Of a stretch of DNA of 64,000 nt, positions 8,982-17,342 are shown in pieces (the first letter of the stretch is position 1; each line of letters begins with the position of its first letter). Source of the DNA: JAVJSD01 sp040219575. Its GTDB lineage: Bacteria > Planctomycetota > Planctomycetia > Pirellulales > Pirellulaceae. A model generated the notes under the pieces. It ran no database searches, was not told the DNA's origin, and saw only the letters and a list, made by a program, of their open reading frames with translations. A program made the position numbers and the translations under genes. The DNA lies in the NCBI GenBank assembly GCA_040219575.1, contig JAVJSD010000142.1, positions 1 through 64,000 on the forward strand, read 5' to 3'.

Positions 8982-9767
8982 TCAGGTGCCGAATTCGGGG
9001 CGGCGCTTGCCGAGTTGCGTCTGCAGACGCTGCACGATGCTGCTGTGCATCTGGCTGACGCGGCTCTCGCTCAGGTCGAGCGTGGCGCCGATTTCCTTCA
9101 TCGTCAGTTCTTCGTAGTAGTAGAGGATGATGATCAGCCGTTCGTTCCGGTTGAGGCCCTTGGTGACCAGCCGCATCAGATCGTTCTTCTGAATGCGGCG
9201 GGTGGGGTCCTCACCCTTCTTGTCCTCGAGAATGTCGATCTCGCGGACGTCCTTGTAGCTGTCGGTCTCGTACCACTTCTTGTTCAGGCTGATGAGGTTG
9301 ACCGCGTTGGCCTCGAGCATCATCTTCTCGAGCTCGGGGACGGTCAACTCCATGTGCTTGGCGAGTTCCACTTCGCTGGGAGCGCGGCCCAGCTTGGCCT
9401 CCAGCGTCTTGGTGGCCTCGCCCAGTTTGCTGGCCTTGGACCGCACCAGGCGCGGCACCCAGTCCATGGTTCGCAGCTCGTCGAGCATGGCGCCGCGGAT
9501 CCGCGGCACGCAGTAGGTTTCGAACTTGACGCCGCGATTGAGATCGAACGCGTCGATCGCATCCATCAGGCCGAACACGCCGGCCGAGATGAGATCGTCG
9601 AGTTCGACTCCCTCGGGCAGGCGAGCCCAAATCCGCTCGCCGTTATAGCGAACCAGCGGCAGGTATTCTTCGATCAGGCGATTGCGCAACGCCTTGTTGC
9701 CGGGGTCGGCCCGATAGGCCTTCCAGACGTCGAGAATCTCTGTAGCAGGTGCGAGAGTCGTGGCCAT
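8982..9767 (-). CDS. fliA: Flagellar sigma factor sigma-28 (FliA/WhiG)
   Basis: This 261-residue protein is an RNA polymerase sigma factor that directs late flagellar gene transcription. Sigma region 2 is at about residues 30-100 (YLPLVRYNGERIWARLPEGV, then DLISAGVFGLMDAIDAFD, FETYCVPRIRGAMLDELR). Region 3 is at about 105-165 and region 4 at about 205-255, with a helix-turn-helix (EELTMKEIGATLDLSESRVSQ). Length and the DWVPR motif fit the FliA/WhiG group. It is the last gene of the minus-strand flagellar locus and ends at the bidirectional terminator. No FlgM anti-sigma gene is seen in the window. Confidence 0.95.
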   Translation of the reverse strand: MATTLAPATEILDVWKAYRADPGNKALRNRLIEEYLPLVRYNGERIWARLPEGVELDDLISAGVFGLMDAIDAFDLNRGVKFETYCVPRIRGAMLDELRTMDWVPRLVRSKASKLGEATKTLEAKLGRAPSEVELAKHMELTVPELEKMMLEANAVNLISLNKKWYETDSYKDVREIDILEDKKGEDPTRRIQKNDLMRLVTKGLNRNERLIIILYYYEELTMKEIGATLDLSESRVSQMHSSIVQRLQTQLGKRRPEFGT

Positions 9768-9865
9768 GCAATCCTCCGTGATTGGTCTGCCTCTTCACGG
9801 CAAACGATCGTGCAAGTTCTTTGTTCGGCCCACGTCATGCGGGCCAAGCGGCGTCTCGACGGCGG

Positions 9866-10120
9866 TCACCGCTTTGGCGGCGTGTCGTCGGCGACCGTGA
9901 CTTTCAACGTCTCCAGCTCGGCGCGGAATTCCGCTTGCACCGAGTCGTCCACAATCAGGGCGGCAACCCGTCCCAGCACATAGCCGAGTCCCGCGAACGC
10001 AAACATCAGCAGGCTCGCCGTCAGCAGGGTTCCCTCGGCGCCGCGACCCTCGATCGCGCCGCGAAGCACGACGGTCAAGAAGGTCAGCGGTCCCAAAATG
10101 CCGGCGTAGGTGCGTCCCAT
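9866..10120 (-). CDS. Small two-helix membrane protein between flhG and fliA
   Basis: This 84-residue protein is not recognised. It has two hydrophobic segments (about residues 4-20 and 30-54, the second containing the Gly-rich FAFAGLGYVLGRVAALIV) and a charged C-terminus (EFRAELETLKVTV). It has coding character, a plausible ATG and its own space between flhG (223 nt upstream) and fliA (98 nt downstream). It does not look like FlgM, which is soluble. A role in flagellar regulation or assembly is only suggested by position. Confidence 0.6.
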   Translation of the reverse strand: MGRTYAGILGPLTFLTVVLRGAIEGRGAEGTLLTASLLMFAFAGLGYVLGRVAALIVDDSVQAEFRAELETLKVTVADDTPPKR

Positions 10121-10343
10121 CGCGAGTCTCGGCGGAAAACTTACCGCAATCGTTGCAACTTAACGTCGCGAGGCGTGGCGACGCGCCTTCACTTTATCGG
10201 CGCTTTGCTTCTCTTCAGTTCAGCTGAATCTCCTGGATTTCTTTGGCGAGTATTCCGCGGTCCATTATTCCGCCGCAGCCGACGGACGTGGTGTTTTGTC
10301 TCTTCGTGGTGCTGACTCGATGGCGCGCGACAAGTCGCGCCGG

Positions 10344-11189
10344 TTACGCCACCGCGCTGCGGACGCGCCGTCGTTGCGACGCGCCGGCCATCAATTCGGC
10401 GGCGAGTTGCTCGACCTGTCGAGCGGCCTCGGATTCGGGATCGAGGACGACCAGGGGCGTGGCGGCCCGGGCGGCCCGGGCGAACGATGGATCCTCGACG
10501 ACGTATCCCAGCCGTCCAATGGTCGTCTCCAGGAAGCGTCGACATGATTGGTTGATCCGAGCGTGCACGTCCTCGCATTGCCGCGCATCGGCGGCGCGGT
10601 TCACGGCCAGCCACATCCGCGGGGCGTCCTGGGGCGGGCGGAGCGTCTTGATGGTGGCGTAGGCGTCCATGACTGACATCGCCTCGGGCGTGCTGACCAT
10701 CACCACGTCGTCGGCGGCGCGCCAGAACCTGTGCGGCAACTCGCCGGCGCCCCCGGTGTCGATCACCACCACGTCGGCGTGGCGCCCCAGCATCGAGAGT
10801 TGCGCCAACAGGCGGCGCTGCGCGCCTTCGCTGGGTTGGCTCGGCTGGTCGGGCGCCCAGACGCCGGGCACCAGTTGGATTCCCGCCGGACCGCGCTGCA
10901 GCACCTCGTGAATGTCGCGGCCGCCGCCGAGCAATTCGGCGATGCTGGTCGACTCGGCGACGCCGCACAACGCCGCGGCGTCGGCGCGGTACAGGTCGGC
11001 GTCGACCAAGACCGTTCGCGCCGCCTGATGGGCGAGCGCCACCGCCAGGTTCACAGCCAGCGTCGTCGCGCCCACGCCCCCCTTCCCACCGCAAACCAAT
11101 ACCAGTCGCGGCGAAGGGCCGTTTTGCGCGGCGTTTTGCCGGGCCACCTTCAACATCAGATTGCGCAGTTCGTCGGCTTGGTCGTGCAT
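10344..11189 (-). CDS. flhG: MinD/ParA-like flagellar number regulator FlhG
   Basis: This 281-residue P-loop ATPase of the MinD/ParA type controls flagellar number or placement together with FlhF. The N-terminal DQADELRNLM segment (residues 3-12) resembles the DQA/LR motif of FlhG/YlxH, which activates FlhF. The nucleotide motif is LVCGGKGGVGATT at about 31-43. It keeps the deviant-Walker signature Lys (KGG) but has Ala where the P-loop Lys is expected. The second motif is VLVDADLYRADAAALCG. The gene starts 4 nt after the flhF stop, so they form one unit. The missing Lys is also known from CpaE/TadZ-type proteins, so ATP use is uncertain. Confidence 0.88.
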   Translation of the reverse strand: MHDQADELRNLMLKVARQNAAQNGPSPRLVLVCGGKGGVGATTLAVNLAVALAHQAARTVLVDADLYRADAAALCGVAESTSIAELLGGGRDIHEVLQRGPAGIQLVPGVWAPDQPSQPSEGAQRRLLAQLSMLGRHADVVVIDTGGAGELPHRFWRAADDVVMVSTPEAMSVMDAYATIKTLRPPQDAPRMWLAVNRAADARQCEDVHARINQSCRRFLETTIGRLGYVVEDPSFARAARAATPLVVLDPESEAARQVEQLAAELMAGASQRRRVRSAVA

Positions 11190-11193
11190 TGTA

Positions 11194-12384
11194 CTACCGT
11201 TGTTTTCCCATCACGACTCGAGCCAGCTCGCGCCGGTCGGCGGCGGCGATGTCGTCGGGTACGTTTTGTCCGTTGGTCACGTAGCTGAGCGGCAGGCGGC
11301 TGCCGCGCATCAGCGGCAACAAGGCGCCCAGGCCGGTCGCTTCATCAAGTTTGGTGAGCATCAGGGCGGTGACGCCCACTTGCTGAAACTTCTCCGCTGT
11401 GCGCTGTAGTGCGTTCTCTCCCGCCACGGCGCTAAGCACCAGGTGGACCTCGTCGGCCCGGGCTTCGGCCAGCATCGACTTCAATTCCTGAATGCGGACA
11501 TCGTCCTTGGGGCTGCGGCCGGCCGTGTCGAGCAGGATCAGATCGAGATTCGACAGCCGATCGACGGCGCGCCGCATCTCGCGGGGCGTGGAGACGACCT
11601 CCATCGGCAGGTCGATGATCTCGGCGTAGGTGCGGAGTTGGTCGACGGCCGCGATGCGATAGGTGTCGACGGTGATCAGGCCGACCCGCTGCCGCTCGCG
11701 AAGCCGATAGTTGGCCGCCAGCTTGGCGATGGTGGTCGTCTTGCCGACGCCGGTCGGCCCCACCAGCGCCGCCACTTTGCAGCGACCGGGCGTGACGCGA
11801 ATCGGCCCGCAGACCGAAATCTCCTGCTCGATCATCCGCGTCATCCGCGCCTCGAGCCGCGACGGGTCGTCCAGTTCCTCGTCCGGCGCGTTGACGTGCA
11901 CGCGGTCGACCAACTCGCGCGCCAACTCCTCGCTCATCTCGGCGTCGATCAGGTCGGTGAACAGATGAAACAACGACTCCGGCACGCCCTGCCGCGCGGC
12001 GCACGGCGCCGCGTCGCTGCGAAGGCAAAGCTCTTCCATCATGGAGTGCAAATCGTGGTGCGGATCCGCCAGGTCGGCGCGGAACTTGGCGCGGTAGTCC
12101 AGTGAGTCGGCGGCCGGCATGTGGGGCAGTTCATCGACGGCGCCCGAGGAGACCCCGTCAAGCACTGGTTCAAAAGCGTCCGCCGCCGCGGCCGTCCGGG
12201 GCAGACGACTGGGGACGTTCACCGACGCCGAAGCGGTGACTTCGATTCGCCGACCGCCGAGCCAGCCGAACAGTCCGCCGCTCAGCTGGCGCGTGTGCAG
12301 CACCGACGCCTGCGGACCCAGGTCGTGAAGCACCATGTCGAGTGCTTCCTGCATCGAGCGGGCGCGATAGGTTTTGGCTTGCAT
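11194..12384 (-). CDS. flhF: SRP-like GTPase FlhF
   Basis: This 396-residue protein is a signal-recognition-particle-type GTPase that positions the flagellar export apparatus at the membrane. The N-terminal B-domain start (MQAKTYRARSMQEALDMV) is the FlhF hallmark. The NG domain follows: Walker A GPTGVGKTT at about 209-217, then VDTYRIAAVDQL, the DTAGRSPKD loop (LDLILLDTAGRS), and TKLDEATGLGALL near the C-terminus. The gene lies between flhA (27 nt upstream) and flhG, the conserved flhA-flhF-flhG-fliA order. Confidence 0.95.
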   Translation of the reverse strand: MQAKTYRARSMQEALDMVLHDLGPQASVLHTRQLSGGLFGWLGGRRIEVTASASVNVPSRLPRTAAAADAFEPVLDGVSSGAVDELPHMPAADSLDYRAKFRADLADPHHDLHSMMEELCLRSDAAPCAARQGVPESLFHLFTDLIDAEMSEELARELVDRVHVNAPDEELDDPSRLEARMTRMIEQEISVCGPIRVTPGRCKVAALVGPTGVGKTTTIAKLAANYRLRERQRVGLITVDTYRIAAVDQLRTYAEIIDLPMEVVSTPREMRRAVDRLSNLDLILLDTAGRSPKDDVRIQELKSMLAEARADEVHLVLSAVAGENALQRTAEKFQQVGVTALMLTKLDEATGLGALLPLMRGSRLPLSYVTNGQNVPDDIAAADRRELARVVMGKQR

Positions 12385-12411
12385 GGGAGTGGCTCAGGTT
12401 GTGTCCAGGAA

Positions 12412-14478
12412 TCAGCCCGCCGCGTCGTGCACGATGCCGACCGATTCGATGCGTGTGTCGCGTGTGATTTCGTTGTAGCTCAGCACCACCAACCGCGGCA
12501 TGTGGGAAGCCGTCATCTGCTTCAGGCCGGGGCGAATCTGCGGGCTGACCAGCAGCAGCGGCGTATGGCCCGCCTTGGTCAGCTTGCCGATTTCGGCGCC
12601 GATCAACTCGCAGGTCTTCTGCACGGCGACCGGCGACATGCGGATGAACAGCCCCCGCTCGCTATGTTCGATGCCGGCGGCGATGCGATCCTCGAGCGCC
12701 GGATCGAGCGTGACGACGTGCAGCCGGGATTCGTTGTCGCGGTAGCGCGTGCAGATCGTGCGGGCCAGACGATGGCGAACGTACTCGGTAAGCCAGGTGG
12801 CGTCCTTCGTCTTGCCGGCGTGATCGCCGAGCGTCTCGAGGATGACCGACAACTGGCGGATCGGGACTTCCTCGCGGAGCAGCATCTGCAACACCTGCTG
12901 CACCTCGCTGAGTTTCATCATGCCGGGGATCAACTCATCGACCACGGCCGGCGACGTCTTCTTGAGTTCGTCGATGAGATGCTTGGCGGCGTCGCGGTTG
13001 AGGATGTCGTCGGCGTGACGCCGCACCACCTCCTGCAAGTGCGTGGCCAGCACCGCCGCCGGTTCGACCGGCGTGTATCCCAACATCTCGGCCCGATCGC
13101 GCAGTCCCAGTTCGATCCACACCGCCGGTTGATTGAAGGCCGGGTCGCGCGTCTCTTCGCCGGGCACCTTGCCGGAGGTCATGCCGGAATCCATCGCTAG
13201 CAAGCGATCGGGGCGCACCACGCCGTCGTCGACCGGATTGTTGGCGATTTTGATGCGGTACTGGTGTTCGTCCAACCGCATGTTGTCGCGAATGCGGACC
13301 TTGGGCAGCACAATGCCGATCTCGCCCGCCACGTTCTGCCGCACCCCGGTGATCCGCGGCAGCAGGTCGCCGCCGCGGCTGGGGTCGGCCAGCCGGATTA
13401 GCCCCACGCCGATTTCAATCTCCATCGGATCGATGGCCAGAAAATCCTCGATCCGCTCCTCGGGCTTGTTGTTGGCAGCCTCTTGCTTTTCCTCGGCGGC
13501 TTTGTCGACCGCCCGCTGCTTCGTGTTGCGCGTCATCATCACCGCCAAGCCGACGCAGCCGCCGCCGATTGTGAGCAGCGGGATGGTGGGCAGGTTGGTG
13601 AAGACCAGGATGCCGAGAAACGCGCCGGCCACCATCAAGGCCTGCGGACGCGAAAAGAGTTGCGAGAGGAATTCGGCGGGCAAGTCGCTCTTCTGCGTAC
13701 TGCGGGTGACCAACAGGGCGGCGGCCAAAGAGACGAGAAACGCCGGCACCTGGCTCACCAGTCCGTCGCCGATCGTCAACTTGGTGAACAGCTGCGCGGC
13801 GTCGGTCAGCGACATGCCCGACTCCCACATGCCGATGACCAGTCCGCCCGCCACGTTGATCAACGTGATCACGATGCCGGCGATGGCGTCGCCGCGGACG
13901 AACTTGCTGGCCCCGTCCATGGCCCCGTAGAAGTCGGCCTGTTGGGTGATTTCCTCGCGGCGACGTTGGGCTTCGAATTCATCGATCGTGCCGGCATTGA
14001 GGTCGGCGTCGATCGCCATCTGTCGGCCCGGCATGCCGTCCAAGGCGAAACGCGCGGCGACTTCGCTGATGCGCGTGGCGCCCTTGGTGATCACCACGAA
14101 CTGGATCACGACGATGATCACGAAGATGATGATGCCGACGACAATTCGATCGCCCGCCACAAACTCGCCGAAGCTCTGAATCACTCCGCCGGCGGCGTGC
14201 ATGCCCTGGGAGCCGGCCTGGGTGAGAATCAGGCGCGTGGTGGCGACGTTGAGCACCAACCGGCCCAGCGTCGAGGCCAGCAGCAGCGTGGGAAAAACAT
14301 TGAACTCCAGCGGCGTCTTCACGTAGATCGTGGTGAGCAGAATGATCACCGAGACGGTGATATTGGCCGACAGCAGGATGTCCATCAACATCGCCGGCAG
14401 CGGGACCATGATCACCAGCAAGCTGGAGATGATCCCGACCGGGAGAATCAGACTTTGCAAACGCGCAAATCGAGCCAT
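12412..14478 (-). CDS. flhA: Flagellar export gate protein FlhA
   Basis: This 688-residue protein is the type III export gate component that binds substrates and chaperones. About residues 10-330 form the multi-spanning membrane part (LILPVGIISSLLVIMVPLPA, then LLLASTLGRLVLNVATTRLIL). The conserved FHIPEP-type cytoplasmic loop shows ARFALDGMPGRQMAIDADLNAG and SKFVRGDAIAGI. The soluble C-terminal domain covers about 355-688. Length is normal for the family. It is separated from flhB by an antisense gene. Confidence 0.97.
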   Translation of the reverse strand: MARFARLQSLILPVGIISSLLVIMVPLPAMLMDILLSANITVSVIILLTTIYVKTPLEFNVFPTLLLASTLGRLVLNVATTRLILTQAGSQGMHAAGGVIQSFGEFVAGDRIVVGIIIFVIIVVIQFVVITKGATRISEVAARFALDGMPGRQMAIDADLNAGTIDEFEAQRRREEITQQADFYGAMDGASKFVRGDAIAGIVITLINVAGGLVIGMWESGMSLTDAAQLFTKLTIGDGLVSQVPAFLVSLAAALLVTRSTQKSDLPAEFLSQLFSRPQALMVAGAFLGILVFTNLPTIPLLTIGGGCVGLAVMMTRNTKQRAVDKAAEEKQEAANNKPEERIEDFLAIDPMEIEIGVGLIRLADPSRGGDLLPRITGVRQNVAGEIGIVLPKVRIRDNMRLDEHQYRIKIANNPVDDGVVRPDRLLAMDSGMTSGKVPGEETRDPAFNQPAVWIELGLRDRAEMLGYTPVEPAAVLATHLQEVVRRHADDILNRDAAKHLIDELKKTSPAVVDELIPGMMKLSEVQQVLQMLLREEVPIRQLSVILETLGDHAGKTKDATWLTEYVRHRLARTICTRYRDNESRLHVVTLDPALEDRIAAGIEHSERGLFIRMSPVAVQKTCELIGAEIGKLTKAGHTPLLLVSPQIRPGLKQMTASHMPRLVVLSYNEITRDTRIESVGIVHDAAG

Positions 14479-14872
14479 GCCACGTATTGCTCTTGCGGAC
14501 CGTGGGTCGCGTAAGACTTAAAGAGTGAAGGAGTTAGCGAAATATGAAGAGCCAATTAGATGAGGGGCGGAGATTACCGAAAGCGGGCGAGGGCGTCCAG
14601 GGCGATTTGCGGAGCCGCGCTGGGGCGGGTGAGCGAAAACCGATCGCGGCGGCCTCCAAGCCGACGACTTGTCGTCGCTAGGACGATTCGAACGCAATTG
14701 ATCGCTGATCCAATTGCCCAAACATTCGCTGGCCATCAAAAACTCGACACTTCGACGGCCTTGTGCTAGAAACCGCACGTGTGGTGCACCTTTCTTCCGC
14801 TTGAGTGGGGAGGAAGGTCAGGCGGTCCATTCATGCGAACTTCACAGTAAGTTCGCCAACTTGGGGAAGGCG
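14479..14872. other. Divergent intergenic region upstream of flhA and the GYF_2 gene
   Basis: 394 nt between divergent starts. The one structure recognised is the CCTCCAAGCCGACGACTTGTCGTCG hairpin unit at 14653-14681, described separately in shorter form. No promoter could be assigned with confidence. Confidence 0.5.
14653..14681. repeat. CGACGAC-TT-GTCGTCG hairpin repeat, copy 1
   Basis: A 7-bp palindromic stem with a 2-base centre, preceded by CCTCCAAGC. The same unit occurs at 16104, 35194 and 54251. This copy lies in an upstream region and has no GTGAGTGG tract. Confidence 0.7.
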
Positions 14873-16066
14873 ATGGCTTCGCAGTGGCATGTGCGGAGGG
14901 AAGATGGCGAACATGGGCCGCTTTCAAGTGCGGAACTCAAAGCGCTGGTCGTGCGCGGGGAGTTGGTTCCCGAGGACTCCGTCCGCAAGGGTGAATCAGG
15001 CCGCTGGCGCCATGCTGGGGAGATCAAGGGGTTGTTTCCCTCGCAGGCTGTTGTGGATGATCCCTTCGATATGGCGTCGCTGGCCGAAATGGAGGCCCAA
15101 GCGGTGACCACGCCTCGCTCGCTACCAACGATGGCGGTCGATCCACCGCAGGCTGTCGCCGGCGGCGCACGTAGCCCCAGGTCCGACTCGACGAACGCGG
15201 CGACTTCCGTCGCACAGCCGGCGCCTCAGCCGGCCAAGAAATTTGAACTGTCGCAGAAGAACCTGTTGATTGTCTGGGGCGCGGTGGCCGGCGTCGGCGT
15301 GTTGTTGTTCTTGATTGCGCTGGCGGCCGTTCAATCGCTCGGGCCGGGTCCTTGCGAAGTTGATTCATCCCAACAGATTGCCAGCGTGCCGTTGGGCGTC
15401 GGACGCTACCTTGTACGCGAGAATAACGCAGGTGAGTTCCTGCTGGTGCGAGTTGAAATCGACACGACTCTGGCGACGCGAGGCGGCAGTGATCGCAAAT
15501 CGGTTTCTCCGTCAGATTTCAAACTCGAGACCGGCGTACGTACGGTATCGCCGCTGGCGGTGCTCGACGCCGAGCAGCATTCGTCGTCGATGCAAGTCGA
15601 GTATCAGTTGCTTGCGGAAAACCAACTGGAACTGCCGTTTCTGCTTGGCGACCACCCCGACTTGAATGCCTCCCGAACCGGCCGCTCGTTCTCGGAGAGC
15701 AACTCGTTCGGCTCGTCTCGACAGAGCAACATCAATCACGAGTTGCTGGCGCCGATGACGGGGTCGGTCGAGATCAGCAGCAGCGCCACCAGCGGTCCCT
15801 ACGGCGTGCCCGACTACGCCAGCGTCTCCGGCACGGCAAGCATGCCGCTCGAGGATGGGGGGAAGGTCTCCTGGGATTTCGGCGGAGGGAGCATTCAGTG
15901 GCAAGGCGATTGGATTGGATACGGTCCGCGCGGCAGTGATTCCGAGGAGCAGAAAAAGGAGACCGGCCGCCACTCGCTGGTTCTATTGTTCGACAATCCC
16001 ACGGTTCAAAACGGAATGAAACTTCGTTTTCGCGAAGAGCGTCCCGTCGCGGTGCCGGCGCCGTAA
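14873..16066 (+). CDS. GYF_2-domain membrane protein, antisense insertion in the export locus
   Basis: This 397-residue protein opens with a GYF_2 (DUF4339-type) domain at about residues 3-55: QWHVRREDGEHGPLSSAELK, then GELVPEDSVRKG and WRHAGEIKGLF. A linker rich in Pro/Ala/Ser leads to one transmembrane helix (about 133-156, LIVWGAVAGVGVLLFLIALAA). The remaining 240 residues have no recognised domain and look like extracytoplasmic beta-rich sequence. The start is the ATG at 14873, placed directly before the GYF_2 domain. It is transcribed opposite to its neighbours flhB and flhA. It resembles planctomycete GYF_2 membrane proteins of unknown role and is probably not flagellar. Confidence 0.75.
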   Translation: MASQWHVRREDGEHGPLSSAELKALVVRGELVPEDSVRKGESGRWRHAGEIKGLFPSQAVVDDPFDMASLAEMEAQAVTTPRSLPTMAVDPPQAVAGGARSPRSDSTNAATSVAQPAPQPAKKFELSQKNLLIVWGAVAGVGVLLFLIALAAVQSLGPGPCEVDSSQQIASVPLGVGRYLVRENNAGEFLLVRVEIDTTLATRGGSDRKSVSPSDFKLETGVRTVSPLAVLDAEQHSSSMQVEYQLLAENQLELPFLLGDHPDLNASRTGRSFSESNSFGSSRQSNINHELLAPMTGSVEISSSATSGPYGVPDYASVSGTASMPLEDGGKVSWDFGGGSIQWQGDWIGYGPRGSDSEEQKKETGRHSLVLLFDNPTVQNGMKLRFREERPVAVPAP

Positions 16067-16103
16067 GCTCTCATTGCGGCCCCCCAATCGGAACCGCCCA
16101 ATC

Positions 16104-16183
16104 ACACGACGACAAGTCGTCGGCTTGGAGGAAACACGCCCTCACCACTCACCACTCACCACTCACCCCTCACCACCCCCCTA
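16104..16183 (-). repeat. Stop-codon-adjacent composite repeat after flhB
   Basis: Read on the minus strand it starts at the flhB TAG (16181-16183), continues through GGTGAG/GTGAGTGG units (16136-16180), then TTCCTCCAAGC and the palindrome CGACGAC-TT-GTCGTCG (16106-16121). The same order follows fliE and the photolyase gene. Confidence 0.75.
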
Positions 16184-17251
16184 CCCCGTCGGCAGCGATT
16201 TGCCCTTCAACTGATACACGTACCGCAGCACCTCGGCCACGGCCGCGTATTGCTCGGAGGGTATCGCCTGGTTGACGTCCACATTCTTGTAGAGAAGCTG
16301 GGCCAGTTCCTTCCGTTCGACGATCGGGACGTCATTCTCCAGCGCCAGGCGGCGAATCCGTTGGGCCAGCACGCCGGCGCCTTTGGCCACCACGATGGGG
16401 GCGGGCATCGACTCGATGTCGTAGCGAATGGCGATGGCGAGCTCCGTGGGATTGGTGACCACCACGTCGGACTGGGGAATCGTGCTGCTCATGCGATTGA
16501 GTACGAGCTGCCGTTGGATCTGCCGTCGCCGGGCGATCACCTGCGGATCGCCCTGCAGGTTCTTCATTTCCTCGCGGATTTCCTGGTCGGTCATCCGCAG
16601 ATCCTGCTCGTGTTTCCAGCGTTGAAAGGCGTAGTCGAGAATCGCCAGAATCAGCAGCGCGGCGGCGATCTTGAGGCAGGTCCAGAAAATCACCCCGCCG
16701 ATGAAGGCCGCGATCTTGGGAACATCCATGGCGCTGGCGGCCAGGATGCGGTCCATGTCGCTCCACAGGCTCCAGACCGCCACCCCCACCACGACCAGAA
16801 TCTTGAAAATGCCGAACGCCAACTTCATCGCGTTGGCCATCGAGAACAACCGGCCGAAGCCCTTGGCCGGGCTCAATCGCGAAACGTCGAAACCGACTTT
16901 CTCCGGCAGGAACAGGAAGCCGACTTGCGACAGGTGCGCCCCGGCTCCGATCAACATCAGCAGCCCCATGATCGGCGCCAGCGCCATGCCCATGTTCAGC
17001 AGGATGCGGTGCCAGTGATCGACGGCCGACTCCTGATCGAGCCGCAGCCAGGCGTCGCCGCCGAGTTGCGTGCGAGCGAGGTCGCTCAGAAAACTGGTGA
17101 TGCCGTCGCCCAGATACAGCATCAGCAGCAGCGCGCCAAGCAGCAGGAGGGCCGACGCCAGGTCCTGGCTGCGCGGCACCTGCCCCTGCTCGCGGGCTTG
17201 CTGCCGGCGATGCGGCGTCGCTTCATGTTGCTTGTCGCCGAATTGTTCCAT
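16181..17251 (-). CDS. flhB: Flagellar export switch protein FlhB
   Basis: This 356-residue protein is the export-apparatus component that switches substrate specificity from hook to filament. The N-terminus has the family signature KQHEATPHRRQQAREQGQVP (residues 7-26), followed by four membrane segments up to about residue 210. The cytoplasmic C-terminal domain contains the autocleavage loop at residues 267-270. It reads NPTE instead of the usual NPTH, with the rest conserved (NPTELAIAIRYD). It follows fliR after the two-hairpin repeat at 17279-17342. Confidence 0.95.
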   Translation of the reverse strand: MEQFGDKQHEATPHRRQQAREQGQVPRSQDLASALLLLGALLLMLYLGDGITSFLSDLARTQLGGDAWLRLDQESAVDHWHRILLNMGMALAPIMGLLMLIGAGAHLSQVGFLFLPEKVGFDVSRLSPAKGFGRLFSMANAMKLAFGIFKILVVVGVAVWSLWSDMDRILAASAMDVPKIAAFIGGVIFWTCLKIAAALLILAILDYAFQRWKHEQDLRMTDQEIREEMKNLQGDPQVIARRRQIQRQLVLNRMSSTIPQSDVVVTNPTELAIAIRYDIESMPAPIVVAKGAGVLAQRIRRLALENDVPIVERKELAQLLYKNVDVNQAIPSEQYAAVAEVLRYVYQLKGKSLPTG

Positions 17252-17278
17252 GACCTATCGTCGCGCCGCCATTGGGCG

Positions 17279-17342
17279 GTAGCGGAACTCGCCAGAGTTC
17301 CAAAGTTCCCCACGAATTCGGAAGTCTGGCGACTTCCGCTAC
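17279..17342. repeat. Two-hairpin intergenic repeat, copy C, contains the fliR stop
   Basis: Outer GTAGC (17279-17283) and GCTAC (17338-17342) enclose two hairpins: GGAACTC-GCCA-GAGTTCC (17285-17301) and GGAAGTC-TGGC-GACTTCC (17320-17337). The fliR TAG stop (17341-17339 on the minus strand) is formed by the GCTAC end. A cloverleaf-like fold is possible. Confidence 0.8.

Noticed and set aside
9788..9815. A second sigma-54 promoter upstream of fliA (TTGCAC and TTTGC on the minus strand)
   Set aside because: The spacing is one base too long and the invariant GG is TG, so it fails both key tests.
9866..10120. FlgM anti-sigma factor
   Set aside because: FlgM is soluble and Lys/Ser-rich; this protein has two membrane segments and lacks the FlgM C-terminal helix pattern.
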